Positions 7,313-15,417 of a stretch of 17,375 nt of DNA are shown one piece after another. Source of the stretch: CAYSDL01 sp964429875. GTDB taxonomy: Bacteria > Fidelibacterota > Marinisomatia > SCGC-AAA003-L08 > D37C17. How positions within the stretch are numbered: position 1 is the first letter of the stretch; every line of letters begins with the position of its first letter. Position numbers and translations under genes: made by a program. The stretch spans positions 1-17,375 of the forward strand of contig CAYSDL010000028.1 of assembly GCA_964429875.1 (NCBI GenBank), written 5' to 3'. Below the pieces are notes generated by a model. That model saw only the letters and a list, made by a program, of their open reading frames with translations. It made no database searches and was not told where the DNA came from.

Positions 7313-8407
7313 ATGACCTTAGTTCCAAAACATATAAAAAATTTATCACCTTATAAACCTGGAAAGCGAATTGAAGAAGTCCAGGCTGAAAATGATGTAA
7401 AAAAAATAATAAAATTAGCCTCAAATGAAAATCCTATAGGTCCATCTCCGCTCGCTATAAAAAAAGTAAATAATTCCTTAATTTTTACAAATAGATACCC
7501 TGATTCATCAGGATATAAATTAAGATCAATTTTAGCTGATAAATTTAATTTAAATATTAATAATGTTATTGTTGGAAACGGTAGTGAAGGTATTATGTCA
7601 GCAATTATTAGAACCTTTTTACACGAAAAAGATGAACTTATTAGTGCTGAAGATTCATTTATTGGATTTCGAGTTTTAGCAAATGCAAGTGGAAGAAAAG
7701 TTAATTGGGTTAAAATGAAAAATTATCGATATGACCTCAAATCTATAGCATATCATATTAATAAGAATACTAAAATTATCTATTTAGCAAATCCTGATAA
7801 TCCTACGGGTACTTATTTCTCTAAAAATGATTTTGAAGAATTTATGCTATTAGTGCCTGAAAGAGTTTTAGTGATTCTTGATGAAGCATATTTTGAATAT
7901 GCAGACCATATTATCGATTACCCTGATTCGATGTCATATAGATATGATAATGTTATAACGCTTAGAACATTTTCAAAATGCTATGGTCTAGCTGGATTTA
8001 GAGTTGGATATGGTTTTGCGCATCATCATTTAATAGATAATTTATTAAAGGTTAAATTGCCTTTTGAACCTTCTATCCCTGCTCAAGAAGCAGCTCTGGG
8101 TGCAATTTTTGACGTTGATCATTTATATAAAACTTTAGAATTAAATCTTCAGGGAATGAAATTTTTAATTAAATATTTTAAAAAATTAAATATTTCTTAC
8201 ATCCCTTCGATTGCTAATTTTATAACCATTAATTTTAATAATCAATTACAAGCTGAGAATTTTATTAAATTAAATCTTGAAAATGGTATTATTTTGAGAG
8301 GCTTAAAAAGCTTTGGATTGCCATCTAGTGTAAGAATTAGCATTGGTACAATGGAGGAAAATAAAATCTTTATCAATAACTTAAAAAATATAATAAATGA
8401 AATTTAA
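7313..8407 (+). CDS. hisC: Histidinol-phosphate aminotransferase
   Basis: PLP enzyme of histidine synthesis that transaminates imidazole acetol phosphate with glutamate; related HisC enzymes can also act on aromatic amino acids. The 364-residue product has the fold-type I layout: KLASNENPIGPSP (about 34-46), RYPDSSGYKLRSILA, GNGSEGI (88-94), ANPDNPTG (159-166), LDEAYFEYAD with Asp190, the PLP-lysine motif TFSKCYGLAGFRVGYG with Lys222 and Arg230, and a C-terminal VRISIGT. Length is normal for HisC. No other histidine gene is in the window, so a broader aromatic aminotransferase role cannot be excluded. It starts the long plus-strand run and overlaps the next gene by 11 bases. Confidence 0.9.
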   Translation: MTLVPKHIKNLSPYKPGKRIEEVQAENDVKKIIKLASNENPIGPSPLAIKKVNNSLIFTNRYPDSSGYKLRSILADKFNLNINNVIVGNGSEGIMSAIIRTFLHEKDELISAEDSFIGFRVLANASGRKVNWVKMKNYRYDLKSIAYHINKNTKIIYLANPDNPTGTYFSKNDFEEFMLLVPERVLVILDEAYFEYADHIIDYPDSMSYRYDNVITLRTFSKCYGLAGFRVGYGFAHHHLIDNLLKVKLPFEPSIPAQEAALGAIFDVDHLYKTLELNLQGMKFLIKYFKKLNISYIPSIANFITINFNNQLQAENFIKLNLENGIILRGLKSFGLPSSVRISIGTMEENKIFINNLKNIINEI

Positions 8408-9251
8408 AAAAATAAATCCATCTGTCGAAGAGGTGAGATCTATATACCATTTAATGATATCTGGTATTGCTCCAAGACCTATTGCTTTAGTCTCTTCTTT
8501 AGACAGAAATAACAATGCAAATTTAGCTCCTTTCTCATTTTTCAATGGATTTGGAGCTAATCCTCCAATAGTAGGTTTTTCTCCTGCTCTAAGTGGTAGA
8601 ACAGGTTTACCAAAAGATACTTTGCTTAATATTAAGGAAACTAAGCAGTTTTCAATTTCTGTTGTTACCTCTGATATGGTTGATCAAGTAAATCTTTCTT
8701 CATGTGAATTTGATAAAAATATAGATGAATTTATTAAAGCTGGTTTTACTAAACTTAAATTAGATATTGTAAAAGCTCCTGGTGTTAAAGAATCTCCATT
8801 TATAATGGAATGTAAATTGCATAAAATAATTGATTTAGGTGGAAAGCCTGCAAGTGGAAATTTAATTTTAGGTGAAGTTTTATTATTCCATGTAAATGAA
8901 AATATTTTAGATATATCAGGTAAAGTAGATCCTGTTAAAATAGACCTTGTTGGAAGAAATGGAGGAGCATGGTATTCTGAAGTTAAAAAATCGCTCTTTA
9001 AAATTAACAAACCAGATGGGATTGGGATTGGATTTGATGATTTACCTCAGTTTATATTAGATACTGATTTAACAGGTAAAGAATTAGCAAAATTAGCTAG
9101 AGTCTCTAAAAAACCTTCAATAATTGTAGATAATAGTATTATCAATATTTCTTTTAAGAATCTCATTAGTAAAATTAAAAGCTTTTTAGCTCAAGATGAT
9201 ATAGATAAAGCATGGCAGTTTATATTAAATTGGGACAAAAATAATGATTGA
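8397..9251 (+). CDS. Flavin reductase-like FMN-binding split-barrel protein
   Basis: Predicted FMN-binding protein of the flavin reductase/DIM6-NTAB type. The 284-residue product begins with the split-barrel signature: SGIAPRPIALVSSLDRN (about 23-39), NLAPFSFFNGFGANPPIVGFSP, DTLLNIKETKQFSISVV and, later, the ESPFIMECKLHKI and LILGEVLLFHV strands, ending near GRNGGAWYS (about 190). A C-terminal tail of about 85 residues, probably helical, follows and is not part of the core domain. The physiological electron donor and acceptor cannot be told from sequence. Its start lies within hisC and its stop overlaps the start of the acetoacetyl-CoA synthetase by eight bases, so the three are likely co-translated. 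Confidence 0.85.
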   Translation: MKFKKINPSVEEVRSIYHLMISGIAPRPIALVSSLDRNNNANLAPFSFFNGFGANPPIVGFSPALSGRTGLPKDTLLNIKETKQFSISVVTSDMVDQVNLSSCEFDKNIDEFIKAGFTKLKLDIVKAPGVKESPFIMECKLHKIIDLGGKPASGNLILGEVLLFHVNENILDISGKVDPVKIDLVGRNGGAWYSEVKKSLFKINKPDGIGIGFDDLPQFILDTDLTGKELAKLARVSKKPSIIVDNSIINISFKNLISKIKSFLAQDDIDKAWQFILNWDKNND

Positions 9252-11178
9252 TCCTCTTTGGGTACCAACTAAACAAAAAATAACAAGTTCTAACATGGAT
9301 ATTTTTCGAAGAAAGTTAAATGATGAATTTAATTTAAACCTTTCAAATTATTCAAAACTACATCGCTGGTCAATCCAGAATATTGATGATTTTTGGGAAT
9401 ATGTGTGGTATGATACAAAAATAAAACACTCTAAAAGTTTCAATACAATAGTTGATGATGAAAATAAAATGCCTGGAGCAAAATGGTTTGTAGGATCTGA
9501 ATTAAATTTTGCTGAAAATCTTTTGAGAATAAAAAGCGATAAAATTGCATTAGAATTTTATGGTGAAAATAAAATTAAATACACATTAACATATAATCAA
9601 TTGCATGCTCTTGTATCTAAAGTCTCTTATTCATTGAAAAAAATGGGTTTATGTAAGGGAGATAGAGTCGCAGCAATTATGCCAAATATACCTGAAACAA
9701 TTGTGTTTATGCTAGCATCAGTTAGTTTAGGTGCAATTTGGTCTTCATGTTCTCCTGACTTTGGTGTTAAAGGAATTCTGGATAGATTTTCTCAAATTGA
9801 ACCAAAAATACTTTTTTCAACTGATGGTTACCTTTTTAAAGGTAAGGTTATTGATATAACTGATAATGTTTCTAATATAAAAAATACAATTTCTTCAATT
9901 AAAAATCTTATTATTGTTCCATATGTAAATATCTCAATTCCGTTTAATTTTATTTCTTGGGATGAAATAACTAACAATAATTCTGATTCGATTGATTATG
10001 AGCAGCTTCCTTTTGATCACCCTTTGTATATTATGTATTCATCTGGGACAACTGGAAAACCAAAAAGTATTGTTCACTCAGCTGGGGGTACATTAATTCA
10101 GCATTTTAAGGAGTTGAAATATCATGTTAATTTGAGTTCTAATGATAAAATATTTTATTATACCACATGCGGATGGATGATGTGGAATTGGTTAGTGAGT
10201 TCTCTAGCTTTTGGTGCAACTCTTGTTTTATATGATGGAAATCCATTTTTCCCAGAACCTTCTCATTTGTTAAAAGTTATGAATGAAAATCAATTGACTA
10301 TTTTTGGTACTAGTGCTAAATATATTGCGCATGTTAAATCATTAGGAATTCACCCTAACAAAATTGGGAATTTTAGTAAACTAAAAACAATTTTATCAAC
10401 TGGATCACCATTAACTGATGATCTTTTTGATTTTGTATATAAATCATGGAAAAAAAATGTTTTATTATCTTCAATTTCTGGGGGGACTGATATTATTTCA
10501 TGTTTTGCATTGGGAAACCCATGCTTACCAGTAAATAAAGGAGAATTACAATGTTTAGGTCTTGGTATGAGTGTTCAGAGTTATGATTTAAATGGTAAGT
10601 CTAAAATTGATGTTAAGGGTGAACTCGTGTGCAATAAAGCTTTTCCTTCAATGCCAATATATTTTTGGAATGATTCCTCAGGAGAGAAATTTCATAGTGC
10701 TTATTTTGATATTTATAACAATGTATGGGCACATGGAGATTTTATATTAATTAATCAAACAGGTGGAGTTAAAATATTTGGACGTTCTGACTCTACTTTG
10801 AATCCAGGAGGTGTTCGAATTGGGACCTCAGAAATATATGAAACTGTTAATATGATCGACTGTATTGAGGATTCTTTAGCTATAGGTCAAAAATGGAATG
10901 ATGATGAAAGAATTATACTCTTCATCCTAATGAAAAAAAACATAACTTTTAATGATTCTATTAAGCAGAAAATTATAAAAAGAATCAAAGAAAATTGTAG
11001 TCCAAGGCACCTCCCCTCATTTATTCTTCCAATTAAAGATATCCCATATACAATAAATGGCAAAAAAGTTGAAGTTGCTGTAAAAAATATTATAAATGGA
11101 ATTGAACCAAACAATAAAGAATCATTATCAAATCCCGAAAGTTTAGATATGTTTAAAAATATTAAAGAATTGAATTAA
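9244..11178 (+). CDS. aacS: Acetoacetyl-CoA synthetase
   Basis: Cytosolic AMP-forming ligase that activates acetoacetate to acetoacetyl-CoA. The 644-residue product matches the family length (about 650). It begins with the AACS-type N-terminus (PLWVPTKQKI, then YSKLHRWSIQNIDDFW and GAKWFVGSELNFAENLL), followed by GDRVAAIMPNIPETIVFMLA, the Ser/Thr/Gly-rich nucleotide loop YSSGTTGKPKSIVHSAGG (from about 265), YYTTCGWMMWNWLVSSL, the GRSDSTLNPGGVRIGTSEIYE hinge region and the C-terminal INGKKVEVAVK with the catalytic Lys at about 607. The AACS N-terminal block and C-terminal NGKKVEVAVK distinguish it from acetyl-CoA synthetase. No ketone-body or polyhydroxybutyrate gene is nearby. ctaB begins two bases after its stop. 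Confidence 0.93.
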   Translation: MIDPLWVPTKQKITSSNMDIFRRKLNDEFNLNLSNYSKLHRWSIQNIDDFWEYVWYDTKIKHSKSFNTIVDDENKMPGAKWFVGSELNFAENLLRIKSDKIALEFYGENKIKYTLTYNQLHALVSKVSYSLKKMGLCKGDRVAAIMPNIPETIVFMLASVSLGAIWSSCSPDFGVKGILDRFSQIEPKILFSTDGYLFKGKVIDITDNVSNIKNTISSIKNLIIVPYVNISIPFNFISWDEITNNNSDSIDYEQLPFDHPLYIMYSSGTTGKPKSIVHSAGGTLIQHFKELKYHVNLSSNDKIFYYTTCGWMMWNWLVSSLAFGATLVLYDGNPFFPEPSHLLKVMNENQLTIFGTSAKYIAHVKSLGIHPNKIGNFSKLKTILSTGSPLTDDLFDFVYKSWKKNVLLSSISGGTDIISCFALGNPCLPVNKGELQCLGLGMSVQSYDLNGKSKIDVKGELVCNKAFPSMPIYFWNDSSGEKFHSAYFDIYNNVWAHGDFILINQTGGVKIFGRSDSTLNPGGVRIGTSEIYETVNMIDCIEDSLAIGQKWNDDERIILFILMKKNITFNDSIKQKIIKRIKENCSPRHLPSFILPIKDIPYTINGKKVEVAVKNIINGIEPNNKESLSNPESLDMFKNIKELN

Positions 11179-11180
11179 TC

Positions 11181-12059
11181 ATGTCTATAAAAAAAATACT
11201 TGAGTTAATTAAGTTTAATATATCATTGCTTGTATTGGTGGAATGTTATATTGGTTACTATCTTGGGTTAAGGTTTAATGGTCTCTTAATGATGGAGAAA
11301 AATAGTTGGATTATATTTTTCTATTTAATGGTTGGTACATTTTTAAGTTCTAGTGGTGCTTCAATATTAAATCAATATATTGAGAGAAAACAAGATTTGA
11401 AAATGAAAAGAACTATGTATAGACCTATCCCATCTAATTTAATTAATCCAAATACAGCGCTTTTAATTGGATTATTATTTTCTTTTCTAGGGCCTCTAAT
11501 TCTATTTTATAAAATCAATTATCTTACTGGGTTTATATCATTTTTAACAATTTTTACATATCTTTGCATATATACTCCTTCTAAGAGAATTACATCATTA
11601 AATACAATCATTGGCTCTGTGCCAGGGGCCCTTCCTCCTGTTGGTGGGTGGGCTGCTGCAACAGGCCAGATAGATATTCAGGTTATAATGGTTTTTGGAA
11701 TTTTATTTTGCTGGCAAATACCACATTTTCTTTCATTAGCTATTATATATAAAGATGATTATAAAAAAGGCGGTTTCAAGATGCTTCCAAGTGTAACAAA
11801 TAATAAAAATGAAATAACTTTTCAAATTTTATTTTTTACTATGGCTCTTATTTATACTTCTGTAGGTATATATATATTGAATTTGACATCATATGTATAT
11901 GTTGTTGGGGCAATTCTTCTTGGCCTTATATTCCTTTTCTATTCATCACAAATTTTATTTGATTACTCTCCTAAATCAATTAAAAGAATTTTTTTGTTTT
12001 CCATTATTTATCTTCCTGTTCTTCTACTAATGATACTTTTTGATACGTTTTTCAATTAA
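11181..12059 (+). CDS. ctaB: Protoheme IX farnesyltransferase (heme O synthase)
   Basis: Inner-membrane UbiA-family prenyltransferase that adds farnesyl diphosphate to heme B, making heme O. The 292-residue product has about eight or nine membrane helices. The first Asp-rich motif is NQYIERKQDLKMKRTMYRPIP (split here as NQYIE, D and KMKRTMYRP), the second region carries YTPSKRITSLNTIIGSVPG followed by ALPPVGGWAA, and the third is WQIPHFLSLAIIYKDDYKKGG plus FKMLP; all are characteristic of CyoE/CtaB. Length is normal. Its stop codon directly abuts the ctaA start, so both heme A steps are encoded together, which strengthens the assignment and implies an aa3-type oxidase elsewhere in the genome. 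Confidence 0.95.
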   Translation: MSIKKILELIKFNISLLVLVECYIGYYLGLRFNGLLMMEKNSWIIFFYLMVGTFLSSSGASILNQYIERKQDLKMKRTMYRPIPSNLINPNTALLIGLLFSFLGPLILFYKINYLTGFISFLTIFTYLCIYTPSKRITSLNTIIGSVPGALPPVGGWAAATGQIDIQVIMVFGILFCWQIPHFLSLAIIYKDDYKKGGFKMLPSVTNNKNEITFQILFFTMALIYTSVGIYILNLTSYVYVVGAILLGLIFLFYSSQILFDYSPKSIKRIFLFSIIYLPVLLLMILFDTFFN

Positions 12060-13073
12060 ATGAATAAACCTCATAAATCTATAGTTGTTTGGCTTAGATT
12101 AAGTTTAATTGTAGTTATTCTTATGGTTATTATTGGAGGGTTAACTAGATTGACCCAATCAGGTCTGTCAATAACTTACTGGAAACCTGTTACCGGGATT
12201 ATCCCTCCTACTAATATTGATCAGTGGATGTATGAGTTTAATGAGTATAAAAAGTATCCTGAATATAATAAATTAAATTTAAATATGTCTATTAATGAAT
12301 ATAAAACTATTTATTATTGGGAGTATTTACATAGAATGATTGGAAGATTTATTGGACTCCTTTTCTTTTTTCCATTTATATATTTTTATTATAAAAGTTA
12401 TTTAAACAAAAAGTTAATACAAAAATTATTATTTCTATTTTTTCTTGGCGTGTTTCAAGGATTTTTAGGTTGGTATATGGTTAAAAGTGGATTAGTTGAT
12501 AATCCACATATCAGTCACTACAGATTATCATTGCACCTAGTGCTAGCCTTTTTTATCATAGGATATATCTATAAAACTGAACTTTTGTTAAGATATCCTA
12601 TTGTAGATAAAGTATCTAACTACTTAAGATACAATAAATTTATTAATATTATTATTATAGTTCTCTTTATACAGATCATTTATGGAGCATTTACAGCAGG
12701 TTTAAAAGCTGGCCAATTTTGGAATACTTTCCCTTTAATAAATGGAAAAATAGTTCCTGATGATTTATTTGCTATAACTCCAGTATATCTTAATTTTATT
12801 GAGCATAATAAACTGATTCAGTTTATGCATAGATATATTGGATTATTTTTATTGATTTTAATTTATATATATTCTTTCAAAATTAAAGATATTAATCTAA
12901 TTTTAAATATTAAGAGTAGAAATCTTGTTACTTTAGTGACATGTCAGGTTTTTTTAGGTATTATAACATTAATTTCTAAAGCTCCAATAATTTTAGCTTC
13001 TTCTCATCAAATAGTTGCAATTTTTTTATTATTACAGTTAATTAATACAAAACATTTTTTAAAATATAAATAA
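12060..13073 (+). CDS. ctaA: Heme A synthase (CtaA/COX15 family)
   Basis: Inner-membrane heme-containing oxygenase that oxidises heme O to heme A. The 337-residue product has about eight membrane helices in two related halves. The start of the family is clear: MVIIGGLTRLTQSGLSITYWKP (about 22-43), then the extracellular PEYNKLNLNMSINEYKTIYYWEYLHRMIGR segment. Candidate heme ligands fall in the expected four places: His91 (EYLHR), His159 (RLSLHL), His257 (FMHRYIG) and His316 (SSHQ). The long SITYWKP...PEYNKLN loop marks the proteobacterial/mitochondrial type rather than the shorter Bacillus type. ATG follows the ctaB TAA with no spacer and no Shine-Dalgarno site, suggesting coupled translation. 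Confidence 0.94.
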   Translation: MNKPHKSIVVWLRLSLIVVILMVIIGGLTRLTQSGLSITYWKPVTGIIPPTNIDQWMYEFNEYKKYPEYNKLNLNMSINEYKTIYYWEYLHRMIGRFIGLLFFFPFIYFYYKSYLNKKLIQKLLFLFFLGVFQGFLGWYMVKSGLVDNPHISHYRLSLHLVLAFFIIGYIYKTELLLRYPIVDKVSNYLRYNKFINIIIIVLFIQIIYGAFTAGLKAGQFWNTFPLINGKIVPDDLFAITPVYLNFIEHNKLIQFMHRYIGLFLLILIYIYSFKIKDINLILNIKSRNLVTLVTCQVFLGIITLISKAPIILASSHQIVAIFLLLQLINTKHFLKYK

Positions 13074-13078
13074 TATTT

Positions 13079-13183
13079 ATGAAGATATTTAAAGATAATA
13101 AACAAAGAAATAGAGTGATGTCTATAATAATTTGCACTTTAATGACTATTGCATATTATATAGTTGTTCTAAAATTTATTTAA
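13079..13183 (+). CDS. 34-residue single-span membrane ORF
   Basis: The predicted peptide starts MKIFKDNKQRNRVMSIIICT and consists of a basic head (residues 1-12) followed by one hydrophobic helix to the C-terminus (about 14-34). The topology would be N-in by the positive-inside rule. It begins five bases after ctaA and ends one base before the next ORF, the tight spacing seen for real genes here. Tiny single-span proteins accompany many cytochrome oxidases and their assembly genes, but nothing in this sequence identifies a family. The ORF is short enough that chance is possible; spacing and hydrophobic pattern are the only support. Confidence 0.45.
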   Translation: MKIFKDNKQRNRVMSIIICTLMTIAYYIVVLKFI

Positions 13184-13184
13184 T

Positions 13185-13538
13185 ATGAAAAGAAAAGGAC
13201 CTGTCCATGCAAAATTATATGTTGATGTTATTATTAAACATGATAATATCGAATGTTTTTACAAGCAAAATAAATTTGATAATAATGGAAATAGAGTTCT
13301 AGAAAAAGAAGTAAAAAATGATGATTTTGAGTTTAATCAAAAAAATGAATATTTAATTAAGAAAAATATGAATGAATTTCAAATATTAAATAATTATTTA
13401 AAAATTCAAAAAATGGTTTTAGAAAAACATGAAAAAGCTAGAAATTATGATGCCTATAATATTGTAAAGAATAGTATAAATCTAATATGTGAATTTAAAA
13501 ATGAATTTGACAACTGGTTTAAAGAAAATAGAAAATGA
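13185..13538 (+). CDS. Hypothetical soluble protein, 117 residues
   Basis: Not recognised. The product begins MKRKGPVHAKLYVDVIIKHD and is hydrophilic throughout, with no signal peptide or membrane segment. The first ~45 residues look like beta strands (KLYVDVIIKHDNIECFYK), and the remainder (about 55-117) is mostly charged and helix-prone (NNYLKIQKMVLEKHEKARNYDAYNIVKNSINLI), possibly a short helical hairpin. There is no Cys pair or heme-binding CXXCH. It is Lys/Asn-rich like its neighbours, so there is no sign of foreign origin. It lies one base after the 34-residue ORF, and its TGA overlaps the next start as ATGA, which argues it is translated within the cluster. Confidence 0.65.
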   Translation: MKRKGPVHAKLYVDVIIKHDNIECFYKQNKFDNNGNRVLEKEVKNDDFEFNQKNEYLIKKNMNEFQILNNYLKIQKMVLEKHEKARNYDAYNIVKNSINLICEFKNEFDNWFKENRK

Positions 13539-13696
13539 ATTTTAATTTTGAATGGTTTACAATTTTTTGGTTAATGCAGAATCTTCATTGGTTTATTCTA
13601 TTATTAGTTGTTAGTATAATCATTCTTTTTTTCTTTCCAGTTCTATTAGGTTATGATTTAAAGAAGAAAGTAGATGAGGAAACTGATAGTGAATAA
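13535..13696 (+). CDS. 53-residue single-span membrane ORF
   Basis: The peptide starts MNFNFEWFTIFWLMQNLHWF, has one long hydrophobic helix (about 19-40, ending PVLLGY) and an acidic/basic tail DLKKKVDEETDSE. The Trp-rich N-terminal stretch suggests an interfacial segment before the span. The start shares the ATGA overlap with the preceding stop, and its own stop is overlapped by the next ORF, so coupling on both sides supports expression. I do not recognise a family; a small respiratory-complex or assembly subunit is only a context guess. Confidence 0.55.
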   Translation: MNFNFEWFTIFWLMQNLHWFILLLVVSIIILFFFPVLLGYDLKKKVDEETDSE

Positions 13697-13823
13697 TTTA
13701 TATTTAATTCTAATTTTTTTATTTTTCTTTTTTATGTTATGTATAGGTGAAATATTCAAATTAAAAAAAGAAGTTAGAAAGTTAAATAAAATAGTAGAAC
13801 ATCTTTTAAATAAAAAAAAGTAA
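13689..13823 (+). CDS. 44-residue membrane-anchored coiled-coil ORF, CcmD-like in shape
   Basis: Starting from GTG, the peptide has one N-terminal hydrophobic helix (LYLILIFLFFFFMLCIG, about residues 4-20) followed directly by a basic amphipathic helix with heptad-like leucines (FKLKKEVRKLNKIVEHLL). The shape matches small heme-exporter proteins such as CcmD, but no ccm genes are visible and the resemblance is of layout only. The GTG overlaps the previous stop by eight bases (GTGAATAA). The HEAT-repeat gene starts six bases later. Confidence 0.5.
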   Translation: MNNLYLILIFLFFFFMLCIGEIFKLKKEVRKLNKIVEHLLNKKK

Positions 13824-13829
13824 ATAATT

Positions 13830-14690
13830 TTGACTGAAAATCAACCTATATCTAGTAATACAAGCAAAGTTTATGCCCTTTTTTATTCTTTTTTTTTAAT
13901 TCCTCTTATGATTACTATTTTCGGAGTTCTTTTTTTCTTTTTATTTAAAATGATGACATATGAAAAACAGGATCCTTACCACCTATTAAATAATATAAAT
14001 TCTGGATCATTGACTAAGAGGTGGCAGTCTGCGTATGAACTTTCAAATTTAATGTCAGATATAAATAAAATTCCTACAGATCAATTGTTTATAAATCAAA
14101 TGATTACAATGTATGATAAAGCGATACATGATGACCCAAGAGTCAGGACATATTTAGCTTTAGCAATGGGGCAGACTAAAAATATTGAATTTTGTTCTTA
14201 TCTGCTAAATGGTATAGAAGATCAAAATTTAGAAAATAGAATTGCTGCAATTAAATCACTAGGAATGATTGGTTGTAATGAATCTGCAAGTAGATTACAT
14301 AAGGTTGTAGAATCACCAAACGATAATCAAGAAAGGTTGGCAGCTGTTATATCATTAGGTTTATTAAAAAACAAGTCATCTATTGAGATACTTGTTAAAA
14401 GCTTAGATGATGAAGAAGCTAATATCCGATGGGATGCTGCTATTTCACTATATAAAATGAATAATTATTCTGGAAATTATATCTTAAAAAAATTATTAGA
14501 TAGGCAATACTATTTAAACTATCCACAGGTTGATAAGAAAGAAATAGATAATTCTATTTTAACAATTCTTGCTTTAATTAGTGATTCATATCATGAAGAT
14601 TTTAAAGATAAGTTAACTATTTTAGAAAATGATGAAAAAAATATTAAAATAAGAGAATTTGCTATGAAAATTCTCATTGAATATTATTAA
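13830..14690 (+). CDS. Membrane-anchored HEAT-repeat protein
   Basis: The 286-residue product has a short N-terminal region, one hydrophobic anchor (about residues 16-42) and a helical repeat domain. Repeat-like units are visible: RWQSAYELSNLM (64-75), DPRVRTYLALAMGQ (102-115), ENRIAAIKSLGMIGC (135-149), QERLAAVISLGLLKN (167-181) and ANIRWDAAISLYKMN (197-211), the alternating helix pattern of HEAT/PBS-lyase-type repeats, which usually serve protein binding. No catalytic motif is seen. The start appears to be TTG: the frame opens only at a stop nine bases upstream, and the next in-frame ATG would cut the membrane anchor. It stands directly ahead of the Rieske and cytochrome b genes, so a scaffold or assembly role for that complex is inferred. 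Confidence 0.82.
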   Translation: MTENQPISSNTSKVYALFYSFFLIPLMITIFGVLFFFLFKMMTYEKQDPYHLLNNINSGSLTKRWQSAYELSNLMSDINKIPTDQLFINQMITMYDKAIHDDPRVRTYLALAMGQTKNIEFCSYLLNGIEDQNLENRIAAIKSLGMIGCNESASRLHKVVESPNDNQERLAAVISLGLLKNKSSIEILVKSLDDEEANIRWDAAISLYKMNNYSGNYILKKLLDRQYYLNYPQVDKKEIDNSILTILALISDSYHEDFKDKLTILENDEKNIKIREFAMKILIEYY

Positions 14691-14720
14691 ATTAATTATC
14701 TTGATTTATCATAATTAGAA

Positions 14721-15401
14721 ATGAAACTCACACAAGAAGAAAAAAATAAATTAATTAGCGCCAAAGATGAAAATGAATGGTATGCTATATGTGAAGAAAT
14801 AAAATCTCGCAGAAATGATTTGTACCCTAATGATTTAGCTCGTGAAGTTTTGACGATTTATCAAAATAAATTTCCTGTTAATAAATATCCCGTTTGGGAT
14901 GAATTGAAATTAGAATTAATGAATAGAAAATCTTTTTTATCATGGTTGTCTATTGGGTGGATGGCATTTGCTGCAGCAACAGGTGGTTTTTTTACAGTAA
15001 TAATTAGATTTTTATTTCCAAATGTTTTATTTGAACCTCCTCAAACTTTTAAAATTGGTTATCCAGATGATTTTGAGTCTGGAAAAGTTGATTTAAGGTA
15101 TAAAAAACAGTATAATGTTTGGATAGTTAGAGATGATGAAAAAATTATTGCCTTATCTACGGTATGTACACATTTAGGTTGCACTCCAAATTGGTTGGAA
15201 ACTGAAGGTAAATTTAAATGTCCGTGTCATGGTTCAGGTTTTAGATCAAGTGGAATAAACTTTGAAGGACCTGCACCAAGACCTCTTGAAAGATATAAAA
15301 TATCTTTAGCAAATGATGGACAAATATTAGTTGATAAAACTAAAAGTTTTAAATATGAAAAAGGTGAATGGAATAGAGGAGAATCATTTCTAAAAGTTTA
15401 A
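14721..15401 (+). CDS. Rieske 2Fe-2S protein of a cytochrome bc/b6f-type complex
   Basis: Iron-sulfur subunit that takes the first electron from quinol and passes it to a c-type cytochrome. The 226-residue product has a hydrophilic N-terminal extension (1-70), one membrane anchor (about 73-98), a flexible linker and the Rieske domain. Both cluster boxes are complete: CTHLGC at 149-154 and CPCHGSGF at 167-174, giving ligands Cys149, His151, Cys167 and His170 and the disulfide pair Cys154-Cys169. The GPAPRPLERYKI segment follows as usual. The anchor is preceded by NRKSFLSWL, which looks like a variant (Arg-Lys) Tat signal. The extension before the anchor is longer than in typical Rieske subunits. 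The cytochrome b gene begins 16 bases downstream. Confidence 0.94.
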   Translation: MKLTQEEKNKLISAKDENEWYAICEEIKSRRNDLYPNDLAREVLTIYQNKFPVNKYPVWDELKLELMNRKSFLSWLSIGWMAFAAATGGFFTVIIRFLFPNVLFEPPQTFKIGYPDDFESGKVDLRYKKQYNVWIVRDDEKIIALSTVCTHLGCTPNWLETEGKFKCPCHGSGFRSSGINFEGPAPRPLERYKISLANDGQILVDKTKSFKYEKGEWNRGESFLKV

Positions 15402-15417
15402 TTAAGGTTTAAAATTA

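Noticed and set aside
14691..14720. Promoter (TTGATT ... CATAAT) before the Rieske gene
   Set aside because: The two boxes are only a few bases apart, far from the usual 17, and such matches are common in sequence this AT-rich.
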